A DNA stretch of 64,000 nucleotides, from NCBI GenBank assembly GCA_027563935.2, contig CM050452.1, positions 34,418,850-34,482,849 on the forward strand, written 5' to 3'. Made by a program: the position numbers and the translations under genes. Numbering within the stretch: the first letter of the stretch is position 1; every line of letters begins with the position of its first letter. The DNA is from Costus lasius. Taxonomy: Eukaryota > Streptophyta > Magnoliopsida > Zingiberales > Costaceae. Shown here one piece after another: positions 1 to 10,020 of this stretch. The notes under the pieces are model-generated. The model saw only the letters and a list, made by a program, of their open reading frames with translations. It had not been told where the DNA came from and searched no databases.

Positions 1-88
1 AACCTTTACGGAGCTGTGGAAGCGGAGCGTTGCGAGTCCTCGGCCGGGTCAGAGAGGAGGGCGAGGAGTCCTAAGGGTAGACGAAGGA
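1..88. other. GC-rich flank, nothing recognised
   Basis: Short GC-rich stretch left of the 26-bp minisatellite. No open frame or known motif is supported. It may be a degenerate start of the array, because the words agtcctaaggg and gaaggact resemble the repeat unit. Confidence 0.3.
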
Positions 89-223
89 CTAGGCGCCCTA
101 GAGGTAGGCAAGGGCTAGGCGCCCTAGAGGAAGGCAAGGGCTAGGAGCCCTAGAGGAAGGCAAGGGCTAGGCGCCCTAGAGGTAGGAAAGGGCTAGGCGC
201 CCTAGAGGAAGGCAAGGGCTAGG
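89..223. repeat. 26-bp minisatellite, left part
   Basis: Five head-to-tail copies start at 89, 115, 141, 167 and 193. Each begins ctaggcgccctag and ends with a purine-rich ggcaaggg, differing by one or two bases. The first 13 bases form a stem ctagg/cctag around cgc. The array stops at ctagg (219-223), the left target duplication of copia element A, and resumes at 9375 on the other side. Confidence 0.9.
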
Positions 224-1932
224 TGAAAGTACCCCTTAACATGTAAGGGGGGTCCCCTTCTAGGGGGAGCGAAAACCCTAAAGTGGCGCAAATTATAACA
301 TGCAGCGGACGGAAGGGCTTCAAAGAATCATTGCGCATGCATTATGTGATCAACCTTAAAACATAATAGAAGAAGATGCAATTCATACCATAGCCATTAG
401 AGGATGGCGCCTTGGAAGGAAAGATCAATCGAGAACTTCTCCTAAGTTTCGCACACAAGATGAGGAAGCCGCCTACTCTCTTGGTGCAACTTGTGCTAGC
501 AAGGCTCCAAGAAGTGCTTGTCGTATGAAGGGATGAAGATCTCCTTGCTTGGCGAAAACCTCTCCCCAATGTCGACCACCACTTCTCTACAAGCGAATGT
601 CTCAAGGACAACCCCGAGCGGCGACAATAGGGCGAGAGGGAAGCGTGAAGAGAGTCCACACGGAACGTGGTCACGTAAGTGACATGTTTTCTAATAATAG
701 AAAACCATACTTCCACTTGCGATCATGGGTTTACCCAATCGCAAATCTCTCTTAAAGTGAACCATACGCTCAACCAATGAGCTGGTTCATTTTGGTTTGG
801 TTCAAGACCAAATAACCCAAGCAATTAGTCCAGATCACATTAAACCCTAAGGTGCTTGATCTGACCGTTGATCTTTTGATGCTCCTGATCTCAATGATCT
901 AGCATCCAATCTCCCGATCGAAGCTTACCGATCCCTAGCCCTAATCAATCAAACATGATCAGACCAGATCTCACTCACAATCAGAGCTTAAATCCCTTTA
1001 AACTGAACCCGAACAATTCAGTCCACACGATCTGACTTAAGTAAGCCATATCATCAAATTGTGCGACCCTGAGGGTTTCCTTTAAATGTCGGTAACGATA
1101 ACTCTCATTATCACGATCAGTGAGGGGTATCTAGCAACACATCACTGTCTCCCGATATAAAGGAAAGAGTCTTCCAAGACTACACCCAAAAACAGCACAA
1201 GTGTGAATCGACTTCACAAAGCATACATATTTCCTTTGCCACTGGATGTTCTTATTGGACAAGCCTGTCAAGCTCGTAACTCCAATATGATGAGCATGAT
1301 TAGATCAGATGAACACTGTCACCTGGGTATGGCCATACACTCTCTCAATCATCTCATCCAGGGGGCCCCTTTAGAACATCACACTCCTTAAACAAGGAGA
1401 CGGCAATCCTGTGTCTATCACTAGTGCCCTAACCTGACTCAAGCTCACCATCCAAGATAGTCTATAATCATTATGTTTCAAATGATATTGAACTAACTCA
1501 AAATAATGACAATCATCATTTAGGAAACACAAGTGATCTCAAGTCAGAGGAAATGTGCCACTTGTCTTATACAAGGAATATTCACGTTGTGACAAACAAC
1601 TGAACATCCTAGTAGGGTCTGTCCAGTACATCCCATGCACCCATGAGTCTACATCTTATTCCATGCTCGAAGCATCCTATAAGATTAGAACACATATTAG
1701 TCTTAACCATATCGAGGCTGTCTCATGTTCACCAAGATACATCGACTAAGGACATAATAGCTTGTCAGCCCAGCTGAACAGCTTTGAGACATTATTCAGA
1801 AGAACATATATTGCAGCAGACAATGTAGCTAACTGAATAACAACCATGCCTTTATAAACATAACAGTTTATTACATGATACAGATACATTCCCATAGGCC
1901 TCAAACATTAGCCTTAAGGGCATACCCCAACA
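224..1932 (-). repeat. 3' LTR of copia A
   Basis: On the minus strand it starts TGTTGGGGTATGCCC and ends GGTACTTTCA, giving 1709 bp. It matches 7666-9374 over its whole length with no difference that I noticed. It carries the palindrome gtatggccatac at 1327-1338 and a TATA-like tttatatcggga (minus strand) near 1153-1164. The small frames inside it are not conserved coding sequence. Confidence 0.95.
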
Positions 1933-1947
1933 ATCTCCCACTTGCAC
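1933..1947 (-). other. Polypurine tract of copia A
   Basis: On the minus strand the sequence gtgcaagtgggagat abuts the TGTTGG start of the 3' LTR. Such purine-rich tracts prime plus-strand DNA synthesis in LTR elements. The same tract precedes the C2 3' LTR (57609-57623) and the C4 LTR (62830-62844). Confidence 0.85.
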
Positions 1948-1952
1948 TTAAT

Positions 1953-4900
1953 CTAATGGTTGAGAAATCTCAAACCCATATTATTACAGTGCTTCTCATG
2001 CTTCTGCTGCGCCAGAGGCTTGGTAAGCGGGTCAGCCAGATTGTCATCTGTATGAACCTTGCATACTTTGATCTCGCCACGATCTATGATCTCCCTGATC
2101 AAATGAAACCGTCTCTGTATGTGCTTGGACTTCTGGTGCGACCGTGGTTCCTTTGCTTGTGCGATTGCTCCAGTGTTATCACAGAAGATAACCAAAGGAT
2201 CTGCACTCGAAGGAACGACACCAAGTTCTCTCACGAACTTACGAATCCACACTGCCTCCTTGGATGCTTCCGAGGCTGCAACATACTCGGCTTCTGTTGT
2301 GGAATCAGCAACAGTTGACTGTTTGAAACTTTTCCACACCACTGCACCTCCATTCAAGCTAAAAACATAGCCTGATTGCGATCGGAAATCATCCTGGTCA
2401 CTCTGGAACGAAGCATCAGTATATCCCTCTATACTGAGTTCTTCCTGACCACCATATATCAAGAACATATCTTTGGTCCTCCGCAGATATTTTAAAATGT
2501 TCTTGACTGCAATCCAGTGCGCCATACCTGGATTACTCTGGTAACGACTGGTCACGCTTAACCCGTAAGCGACGTCTGGGCGAGTACACAACATCGCATA
2601 CATTATAGAACCAATAGCCGAAGCATAAGGCGTATTGTTCATTTCATCTTTCTCAGTCTGTGTTTGTGGACACTGACTCTTCGAAAGATTCAGACCATGT
2701 CTGACTGGAAGATATCCTCGTTTAGAATTCTCTAAATGAAATCTCTCCAGGACCTTATCGATGTAAGTACTCTGGCACAGCCCGAGAAGCCTCTTAGATC
2801 TATCCCTGTAGATCTTCACACCTAACACATAGGCTGCTTCTCCTAGATCTTTCATCTGGAAACATTTCCTCAGCCATGCCTTAACAGCATGCATTTCAGG
2901 AATATCATTTCCAATGATCAAGATGTCATCGACGTAGAGGACTAGAAAAGTAATCACGCTCCCACTAAACCTCTTATATACACACGGGTCATCCTCGTTC
3001 TTGATGAAACCAAATTTCGTAACTGATTCATCAAAACGAATATTCCAGCTTCTGGATGCTTGTTTAAGTCCATAAATAGACTTCTTTAACTTGCATATCT
3101 TATGACGATCTGCTGGATTAGTGAAACCTTCTGGTTGTGTCATATACACATCCTCATCCAGATTTCCATTAAGGAAAGCTGTTTTCACATCCATCTGCCA
3201 AATCTCATAATCATAATATGCAGCTATCGCGAAAAGAATCCGAATAGACTTAAACATGGCTACAGGTGAGAAAGTTTCATCATAATCTATCCCGTAGATT
3301 TGTTTGAAACCTTTCGCAACTAGCCTGCCTTTATAGGTAACCACGTTACCATCCATGTCAATCTTCTTCTTGAAGATCCATTTACAGCCTATAGGGATAA
3401 CTCCCGGAGGCGGATCAACCAAATCCCAGACCTGGTTATCTGACATGGAGTCCATCTCGGCGCGCATAGCTTCAAGCCATCTCGCTGACTCCGGTCCACT
3501 GACCGCATCCGCATAAGTGAGGGGTTCATCATTACCAATGATATAGACTCCGTCATAGCGCTCAGGCTGTCGACGAATCCTTCCCGATCTTCGCGGTTCC
3601 CGTGATATCTGAGCCTCAGGTTGTTCAATAACCTGTTCTACCGGCTCAGGCTCATCCAACTCTGCTTGAGCACTTTGTCCTTCCTCTGGAATCTCATCCA
3701 GCTTTATTTCTCTCCCACTGGCCTCTTGCAGAAGAAACTCCTTCTCAAGAAATATGGCCGTCCGAGCAACAAAAACCTTGTTCTCTTTGGGATCGTAGAA
3801 ATAATAACCCTTAGTTTCCTTAGGGTAACCGACAAAGATACATTTGTCAGATCTGCTCTCTAGTTTCCCAGAGGCGAGCTTCTTGACATAAGCCTCGCAG
3901 CCCCAGATCCTGATAAATGTCAAGCTTGGCTGTTTCCCATACCATAACTCATATGGCGTCTTTGAAACTGCCTTGGATGGCACTCGGTTTAGTACTTTTG
4001 CAGCTGTTTCCAGCCCAAAACCCCAAAAGGAGTAGGGAAGAGTAGCCTGACTCATCATAGAACGAACCATATCAAGTAACGTTCTATTTCTCCTCTCGGA
4101 CACACCATTCCATTGCGGTGTTCTTGGCGGAGTGAGCTGTGAGATAATCCCACACTCTTTTAGATAGTCAGTAAATGCATGACTTAGGTATTCACCACCT
4201 CGATCTGAGCGAAGTGCCTTGATATTGCGGCCTAGCTGATTTTGAACTTCATTCTTGAACTCTTTGAACTTGTCAAAAGATTCACTCTTATGTCTCATCA
4301 GATAGACATACCCATATCTACTGAAATCATCAGTAAAGGTAATGAAGTACTGATAGCCACCTCTGGCATGTTTACTAAAAGGCCCACACACATCACTGTG
4401 TATAAGGTCAAGTAAACCTGAAGCCCTTTGACCTTTGTGAGGAAAAGGTGACTTCGTCATTTTACCCATTAAACAAGCTTTGCATGTATCAAGCTCCTTG
4501 TAGGAGAATGATCCCAGCAGTCCATGATCATGCAACCGCTTAATGCGTTTCTCGTTTATATGGCCTAAACGACTATGCCATAGCAAGGTGCTGTCATCAG
4601 CATACTTGGCTTTCTTAATATCAACATTATGTATAGAACTTTCCATGTCTAACATGAATAACCCATTGCTTATTGAACCAGTTGCATAAACAATATTATC
4701 AAAAGATAAAATACACTTTGAAATATTGCATTCAAAGGAAAATCCCTTCCTGACAAGAGCAGGAATGGAGATAATATTTTTAGTTATACTGGGAACAAAG
4801 TAACAACTGTTTAGTTCCAATACAAGTCCAGATGGTAAAGAAATAAAGTAGTCTCCTACAGCAACAGCAGCAACCCGTGCCCCGTTTCCAACTCGTAGGT

Positions 4901-5834
4901 CCACCTCATGCTGTCCCACCTGCCTTCTTCTCTTGAGTTCCTGCACATTTGAACAAATGTGAACTCCACATGCAGTGTCCAACACCCATGATACAGAAGA
5001 AGAAAACATGACCTCAGTCACGAATATACCTGAGCCAGAAGCAAAGCTTCCCCTCTTATCTCCTTGGAGCGCTTTACAGTCCTTTTTCCAGTGACCCAGC
5101 TGGCCACAGTGGAAACACCTGTATTCCTTAGACCGCTTCACCTTCTGCTTCAGAGCCTTGCTGTAGCTTTTGACCGGGGCCTTGCCCTTCTTCCCCTTCT
5201 TCTTGTTCCTGGAAGGAACCATTAAGACAGAGGTCGAAGGCTTACCCTTCAGAGTCTCCTCAGTGGTCAAGAGCATATTCAGCAGCTCTGCCGGAGTACA
5301 ATCGATTTTGTTCATATTAAAATTAATAATGAACGCGTCGAATGATGGCGGGAGAGACTGCAGAATAATGTCTACAGCAAGCTCCTGGTTAATGGTATGC
5401 CCCAGTTTCTCTAGAGCCTCCTTGTGCCCAATCATCTTGAGCACGTGAGCTCCTACTGGGCTCCCTTCAGCCAGTTTGCTCTGAAAGAAGAGCTTTGTCA
5501 AATTGTAGCGTTCTGTCCTCGCCTGTGCAGCATACAGCATCTTGAGGTTTGTAATCATGTCTCTAGCAGACATATCCTCATGCTGACGCTGCAGCGGTGG
5601 CGTCATAGACGCTAGCATCAGGCAAGCGACATCAATGCTATCATTGACGTGCTTTTCATAGGCTTCCCGAACCGCCCTTGCGGCGTTCGGAGCGGGCTGC
5701 GGCGGTATCGCCGTCTCGAGGACATACAGTTTCCTCTCTGCCTTAAGAACAATCTTAAGGTGTCCAAACCAGTCAGAGAAGTTTGGCCCAGCAAACTTCT
5801 CCCTTTCCAGTAGGGATCGCACATTGAAGTTCAT
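1953..5834 (-). CDS. Copia Gag-Pol polyprotein, intact
   Basis: This 1293-residue polyprotein has copia order. Gag comes first, with a zinc knuckle CFHCGQLGHWKKDC at about residues 240-253. An aspartic protease follows around D286 in WVLDTACGVHICSN. Next is integrase, with an H-H-C-C zinc domain (HSRLGH...CKAC) near 420-455 and core residues in IHSDVCGP, FTDDFSRY and DRGGEY. Reverse transcriptase has YGLKQASRSWN and LYVDDILII (about 965), and RNase H has GYTDAS (about 1136) and CDNTGAIA. Integrase before RT defines copia. The start is the first ATG after the leader and matches C2. Integration, reverse transcription and particle assembly are its roles. The protease triplet reads Asp-Thr-Ala instead of Asp-Thr-Gly, also in C2. 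I see no frameshift or stop. Confidence 0.96.
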   Translation of the reverse strand: MNFNVRSLLEREKFAGPNFSDWFGHLKIVLKAERKLYVLETAIPPQPAPNAARAVREAYEKHVNDSIDVACLMLASMTPPLQRQHEDMSARDMITNLKMLYAAQARTERYNLTKLFFQSKLAEGSPVGAHVLKMIGHKEALEKLGHTINQELAVDIILQSLPPSFDAFIINFNMNKIDCTPAELLNMLLTTEETLKGKPSTSVLMVPSRNKKKGKKGKAPVKSYSKALKQKVKRSKEYRCFHCGQLGHWKKDCKALQGDKRGSFASGSGIFVTEVMFSSSVSWVLDTACGVHICSNVQELKRRRQVGQHEVDLRVGNGARVAAVAVGDYFISLPSGLVLELNSCYFVPSITKNIISIPALVRKGFSFECNISKCILSFDNIVYATGSISNGLFMLDMESSIHNVDIKKAKYADDSTLLWHSRLGHINEKRIKRLHDHGLLGSFSYKELDTCKACLMGKMTKSPFPHKGQRASGLLDLIHSDVCGPFSKHARGGYQYFITFTDDFSRYGYVYLMRHKSESFDKFKEFKNEVQNQLGRNIKALRSDRGGEYLSHAFTDYLKECGIISQLTPPRTPQWNGVSERRNRTLLDMVRSMMSQATLPYSFWGFGLETAAKVLNRVPSKAVSKTPYELWYGKQPSLTFIRIWGCEAYVKKLASGKLESRSDKCIFVGYPKETKGYYFYDPKENKVFVARTAIFLEKEFLLQEASGREIKLDEIPEEGQSAQAELDEPEPVEQVIEQPEAQISREPRRSGRIRRQPERYDGVYIIGNDEPLTYADAVSGPESARWLEAMRAEMDSMSDNQVWDLVDPPPGVIPIGCKWIFKKKIDMDGNVVTYKGRLVAKGFKQIYGIDYDETFSPVAMFKSIRILFAIAAYYDYEIWQMDVKTAFLNGNLDEDVYMTQPEGFTNPADRHKICKLKKSIYGLKQASRSWNIRFDESVTKFGFIKNEDDPCVYKRFSGSVITFLVLYVDDILIIGNDIPEMHAVKAWLRKCFQMKDLGEAAYVLGVKIYRDRSKRLLGLCQSTYIDKVLERFHLENSKRGYLPVRHGLNLSKSQCPQTQTEKDEMNNTPYASAIGSIMYAMLCTRPDVAYGLSVTSRYQSNPGMAHWIAVKNILKYLRRTKDMFLIYGGQEELSIEGYTDASFQSDQDDFRSQSGYVFSLNGGAVVWKSFKQSTVADSTTEAEYVAASEASKEAVWIRKFVRELGVVPSSADPLVIFCDNTGAIAQAKEPRSHQKSKHIQRRFHLIREIIDRGEIKVCKVHTDDNLADPLTKPLAQQKHEKHCNNMGLRFLNH

Positions 5835-6145
5835 GGTGTTCGTTGCTGCAGGTATCTACAACAATGCAAGAACAGCAAGGTCAGTATCAATGTATAAGAA
5901 TCAATCAGGACTTAAGAAAGATTCTTTTTCTCACTATTTTATCAGGCGTGAAAAATCCAGCAAAACAGCCCGAAAGAGTAGAACTCTTTTAGTGAGATGG
6001 GATCCAGATTTCATACTTGGTCTCCGCGTCCCGCTCAGGCGAGATAAGATGCACAGAGAGTACAAGCATTAGTTTCTGGTAGGCAGTCCCTGCCGATCGC
6101 CAACCCGTGCGATTCCCCTTCATCTGGGCAGTCCAGCAGACTGTG

Positions 6146-6158
6146 CCAACTGAGTTGG
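6146..6158 (-). other. Leader hairpin 1 (CCAACT/AGTTGG)
   Basis: A 13-base palindrome, CCAACT-C-AGTTGG on the element strand, preceded by the shared word gttgta. It pairs as a 6-bp stem or could self-dimerise. The same motif sits at 51698-51710 in C2. Its sister motif is at 6355-6367. Confidence 0.6.
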
Positions 6159-6354
6159 TACAACACAATCTCTGACCCCACAGATGGCTGCCTCCATGTG
6201 CTACCATATGCGCCACATATGTAGCCTACACGGTCAAGCTGACCCGACCTACTCCCTGGACCACCATGTGCTATGCTGAGCAACGAGAGGGGATAAATCC
6301 CCAATCTGTAACACACAGGTGTAATCCCGCACCGTCTGAAGATAGATGGACGTG

Positions 6355-6367
6355 CCCACTGAGTGGG
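6355..6367 (-). other. Leader hairpin 2 (CCCACT/AGTGGG)
   Basis: Sister of the motif at 6146-6158. The third stem base and its partner have both changed (A-T to C-G), so pairing is kept. Both are preceded by gtgttgta on the element strand. Conserved at 51490-51502 in C2. Confidence 0.6.
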
Positions 6368-6689
6368 TACAACACGGCTCCAACGATAATCAGAACAGTG
6401 AGGTTTCGCGTCAGAAGGCTTACGAGCTTGATATTTAAGCGTTGGATTTTAACGGTCTTTTATCTTCTTGCCTATCATGCAATTCCTATGGTGATAGCAG
6501 AAGATAAATTTATTCATGCAATTCTAATATAAAGCTATAAAAGAAAGCATGTGTCTTATGTGGTAAAAGCCCATAGCCCTAGTGAGACCTTAACCTAACT
6601 TAAGTCTGCACTTGCTTTTCATGGGTCTTTAACTGCTTATCTGGCCCAACCCAGGGCCCAAGCGCCAATTAGCAGCTCTGGTGCGCCCA

Positions 6690-6770
6690 CCAGGAAATGC
6701 GCCAGGTCCTAGGGTCGAACCCTAGACCTCCCACCTGGTCCAGCCACTGCTGCAAGCGCCTCTGCCAAGT
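6690..6770 (-). other. tRNA-like (SINE-like) segment in leader A
   Basis: On the minus strand the words cagtggctgg and gggttcgaccc lie about 30 bases apart. They resemble the A and B boxes of pol III promoters. The B-box region forms a T-arm-like hairpin, CTAGGG/CCCTAG, around ttcga (6709-6725). No complete tRNA cloverleaf is seen. The equivalent segment in C2 is at 51102-51141. It may be an old captured SINE or a primer-derived relic. Confidence 0.4.
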
Positions 6771-7651
6771 GTGCTCTGTGCTCTTGTCTAATTAAATTAC
6801 AAATTTAACTATCTAGACAAGAGTGACACGCAGGTCACTTTCACATTATAAATTAATTAAATTGTGATTCGCAGATCACATAAATAAAATTAATTTACAA
6901 CAATTAATCCAGGCACGCAGGCCCCAGCACAGCACACATTAAAAACAGGCAGCCCACATAAGACTAAATAAACAAGCAGATTCAACAACCATCATGTGAT
7001 CCAGTCAGGAAAAATAAATTTTGAAAAAACCCCATGGGATCAATTTTAATTTTCCTTATTTGCCTTACAACCTTACAACGGTCCATTACTAGGGATCCAC
7101 TCATCCACCCTAGTCAGATCCTCTGCCCTTACATGCACCGAGTCGTAACTGACTCGAGTCGACCAAAAGGTCAACTATGCATGCGACAGGGCTGAACGAC
7201 CACACTGAGATCTGGCAAGCGGGCGTGACCCCGGGCCTAACTCAGGTGCGTTCATTGGTCGTCTCAATCAGACATCGCTACACACCTGTCTGCAGTCGAC
7301 CTATAGCCACCATAGGCTTGCGCCAAGGTGCTATCTGGTCGACCCATTCAGGCTGTCAGATGAACTGATCAGACTGGTCGGATCTAACCTAGGGGTTGAC
7401 TTCAACCCTAGTAACCCGTCTAAGGGTTTACTGTAGGCGGCTTAGATCTAAGGTGAAAACGCGCAAGTAATATTTTTGAAGAAAAACATACATTAAGCGC
7501 CAACATTTCAACACATATGCGCAATTAAAACATAACTTTGGTTTCGGCATGAAACAAGTTAATATGAAAAATTACGCATGATAGATCTAAGCATGCATCT
7601 TCATTCAAGGATCACCGAAACAAAGCAATCAAATAAGCATGCGATTAACTC

Positions 7652-7663
7652 GCTCTGATACCA
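7652..7663 (-). other. Primer-binding site (tRNA-iMet) of copia A
   Basis: The minus strand reads TGGTATCAGAGC two bases from the 5' LTR end, complementary to the 3' end of plant initiator-Met tRNA. This fixes the element's orientation. Confidence 0.95.
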
Positions 7664-7665
7664 AT

Positions 7666-9374
7666 TGAAAGTACCCCTTAACATGTAAGGGGGGTCCCCT
7701 TCTAGGGGGAGCGAAAACCCTAAAGTGGCGCAAATTATAACATGCAGCGGACGGAAGGGCTTCAAAGAATCATTGCGCATGCATTATGTGATCAACCTTA
7801 AAACATAATAGAAGAAGATGCAATTCATACCATAGCCATTAGAGGATGGCGCCTTGGAAGGAAAGATCAATCGAGAACTTCTCCTAAGTTTCGCACACAA
7901 GATGAGGAAGCCGCCTACTCTCTTGGTGCAACTTGTGCTAGCAAGGCTCCAAGAAGTGCTTGTCGTATGAAGGGATGAAGATCTCCTTGCTTGGCGAAAA
8001 CCTCTCCCCAATGTCGACCACCACTTCTCTACAAGCGAATGTCTCAAGGACAACCCCGAGCGGCGACAATAGGGCGAGAGGGAAGCGTGAAGAGAGTCCA
8101 CACGGAACGTGGTCACGTAAGTGACATGTTTTCTAATAATAGAAAACCATACTTCCACTTGCGATCATGGGTTTACCCAATCGCAAATCTCTCTTAAAGT
8201 GAACCATACGCTCAACCAATGAGCTGGTTCATTTTGGTTTGGTTCAAGACCAAATAACCCAAGCAATTAGTCCAGATCACATTAAACCCTAAGGTGCTTG
8301 ATCTGACCGTTGATCTTTTGATGCTCCTGATCTCAATGATCTAGCATCCAATCTCCCGATCGAAGCTTACCGATCCCTAGCCCTAATCAATCAAACATGA
8401 TCAGACCAGATCTCACTCACAATCAGAGCTTAAATCCCTTTAAACTGAACCCGAACAATTCAGTCCACACGATCTGACTTAAGTAAGCCATATCATCAAA
8501 TTGTGCGACCCTGAGGGTTTCCTTTAAATGTCGGTAACGATAACTCTCATTATCACGATCAGTGAGGGGTATCTAGCAACACATCACTGTCTCCCGATAT
8601 AAAGGAAAGAGTCTTCCAAGACTACACCCAAAAACAGCACAAGTGTGAATCGACTTCACAAAGCATACATATTTCCTTTGCCACTGGATGTTCTTATTGG
8701 ACAAGCCTGTCAAGCTCGTAACTCCAATATGATGAGCATGATTAGATCAGATGAACACTGTCACCTGGGTATGGCCATACACTCTCTCAATCATCTCATC
8801 CAGGGGGCCCCTTTAGAACATCACACTCCTTAAACAAGGAGACGGCAATCCTGTGTCTATCACTAGTGCCCTAACCTGACTCAAGCTCACCATCCAAGAT
8901 AGTCTATAATCATTATGTTTCAAATGATATTGAACTAACTCAAAATAATGACAATCATCATTTAGGAAACACAAGTGATCTCAAGTCAGAGGAAATGTGC
9001 CACTTGTCTTATACAAGGAATATTCACGTTGTGACAAACAACTGAACATCCTAGTAGGGTCTGTCCAGTACATCCCATGCACCCATGAGTCTACATCTTA
9101 TTCCATGCTCGAAGCATCCTATAAGATTAGAACACATATTAGTCTTAACCATATCGAGGCTGTCTCATGTTCACCAAGATACATCGACTAAGGACATAAT
9201 AGCTTGTCAGCCCAGCTGAACAGCTTTGAGACATTATTCAGAAGAACATATATTGCAGCAGACAATGTAGCTAACTGAATAACAACCATGCCTTTATAAA
9301 CATAACAGTTTATTACATGATACAGATACATTCCCATAGGCCTCAAACATTAGCCTTAAGGGCATACCCCAACA
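7666..9374 (-). repeat. 5' LTR of copia A
   Basis: The 1709-bp partner of 224-1932, followed directly by the right target duplication ctagg (9375-9379). Palindrome gtatggccatac is at 8769-8780. It should carry the promoter of the element. Confidence 0.95.
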
Positions 9375-9436
9375 CTAGGCGCCCTAGAGGTAGGCAAGGG
9401 CTAGGCGCCCTAGAGGAAGGCAAGGGCTAGGCGCCC
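9375..9436. repeat. 26-bp minisatellite, right part
   Basis: Two full copies (9375-9400, 9401-9426) and a 10-base partial copy continue the array interrupted by element A. Joining left and right parts through one ctagg restores the repeat phase exactly. Confidence 0.88.
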
Positions 9437-10020
9437 AAGTTGAAAACAATCCTTGAAGGCCAAGATCGGCACCCAGAATGATGGGAGGCACTCCGGCGAC
9501 CAAATTTGATTGAAGCACAAAACGATTACAATACAAGGGACCCTAGGCGAGAACCCTTGGAGTTTAAGTGGACTAGATGCTATTACAAAGCTTGAACTTC
9601 TCACCCAAAAAAAGTAACTAACTCAAGAGACCCATCTCTCTTATATAGACTTCAAGGTGTCTCCTCAAAGTGTCTCTTCAAAGTGTCTCTTCAAAATGTC
9701 TCTTCAAGGTGCCTCTTCATTGTGGCGCCATTCATGAACATCTTTTATTAAATCCACATTCATGAATGTGTTTCATTAATGCTCATTCATGAATGTCTCC
9801 TCATTAATGCACGTTCCTGAATGTTCTCTTGATGGCGCTTGATGGTGTGTGTCTCCTTGTTTGGTGCTGCAGACACTTGTTTGAGTTGAGATTTATGGGA
9901 CTTCTCCCTCTAGCCCTGGGGTGTCTTTCCAGGTATCGTCCGAGGCTGGTGGGGAGTCCCATGAGGTGGTCCTAACTCCATCAGTGATGAGCAAGGTTTG
10001 GACATGATGGCCATCATGGC
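9437..10020. other. LTR-like remnant with short repeats
   Basis: No coding sequence is supported. A TATATAAG box lies on the minus strand near 9641-9650. Next to it are about five 14-base units of the form gtgtctcttcaaa (9656-9718) and several copies of attcatgaatgt (9729-9830). This looks like the promoter part of an old LTR. It ends at the left target duplication (atggc, 10016-10020) of gypsy B. Confidence 0.45.

Larger units (their letters stand above)
5835..7651 (-). other. 5' leader of copia A
   Basis: About 1.8 kb between the primer site and the gag start with no convincing reading frame. It is homologous to the C2 leader (50209-52020). It holds two small hairpins (6146-6158 and 6355-6367), a ggcag/ctgcc stem just upstream of gag, and a tRNA-like segment around 6690-6770. 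Long structured leaders in LTR elements usually carry packaging and dimerisation signals; that function is inferred here. Confidence 0.7.
224..9374 (-). mobile_element. Copia LTR retrotransposon A, apparently complete
   Basis: A full Ty1/copia element of 9151 bp on the minus strand. Two 1709-bp LTRs (224-1932 and 7666-9374) begin TG and end CA in both directions and look identical by eye. The 5-bp duplication ctagg lies at 219-223 and 9375-9379. The internal part reads, in element order, initiator-Met primer site, 1.8-kb leader, one uninterrupted gag-pol frame and a polypurine tract. Identical LTRs and an open frame mark it as the youngest and most intact element here. LTR and total size suit Tork/Angela-type copia lineages, but that assignment is inference. 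Confidence 0.95.

Noticed and set aside
89..223. CRISPR-like short repeat array
   Set aside because: Units are contiguous with no spacers, and the context is a plant genome; it is a minisatellite.
1875..2370. Plus-strand frames opposite copia pol of A
   Set aside because: Shadow frames of the minus-strand pol; codon conservation with C2 and C4 follows pol.
6690..6770. Functional tRNA gene
   Set aside because: No acceptor stem, anticodon arm or full cloverleaf; only box-like words and a T-arm-like hairpin.
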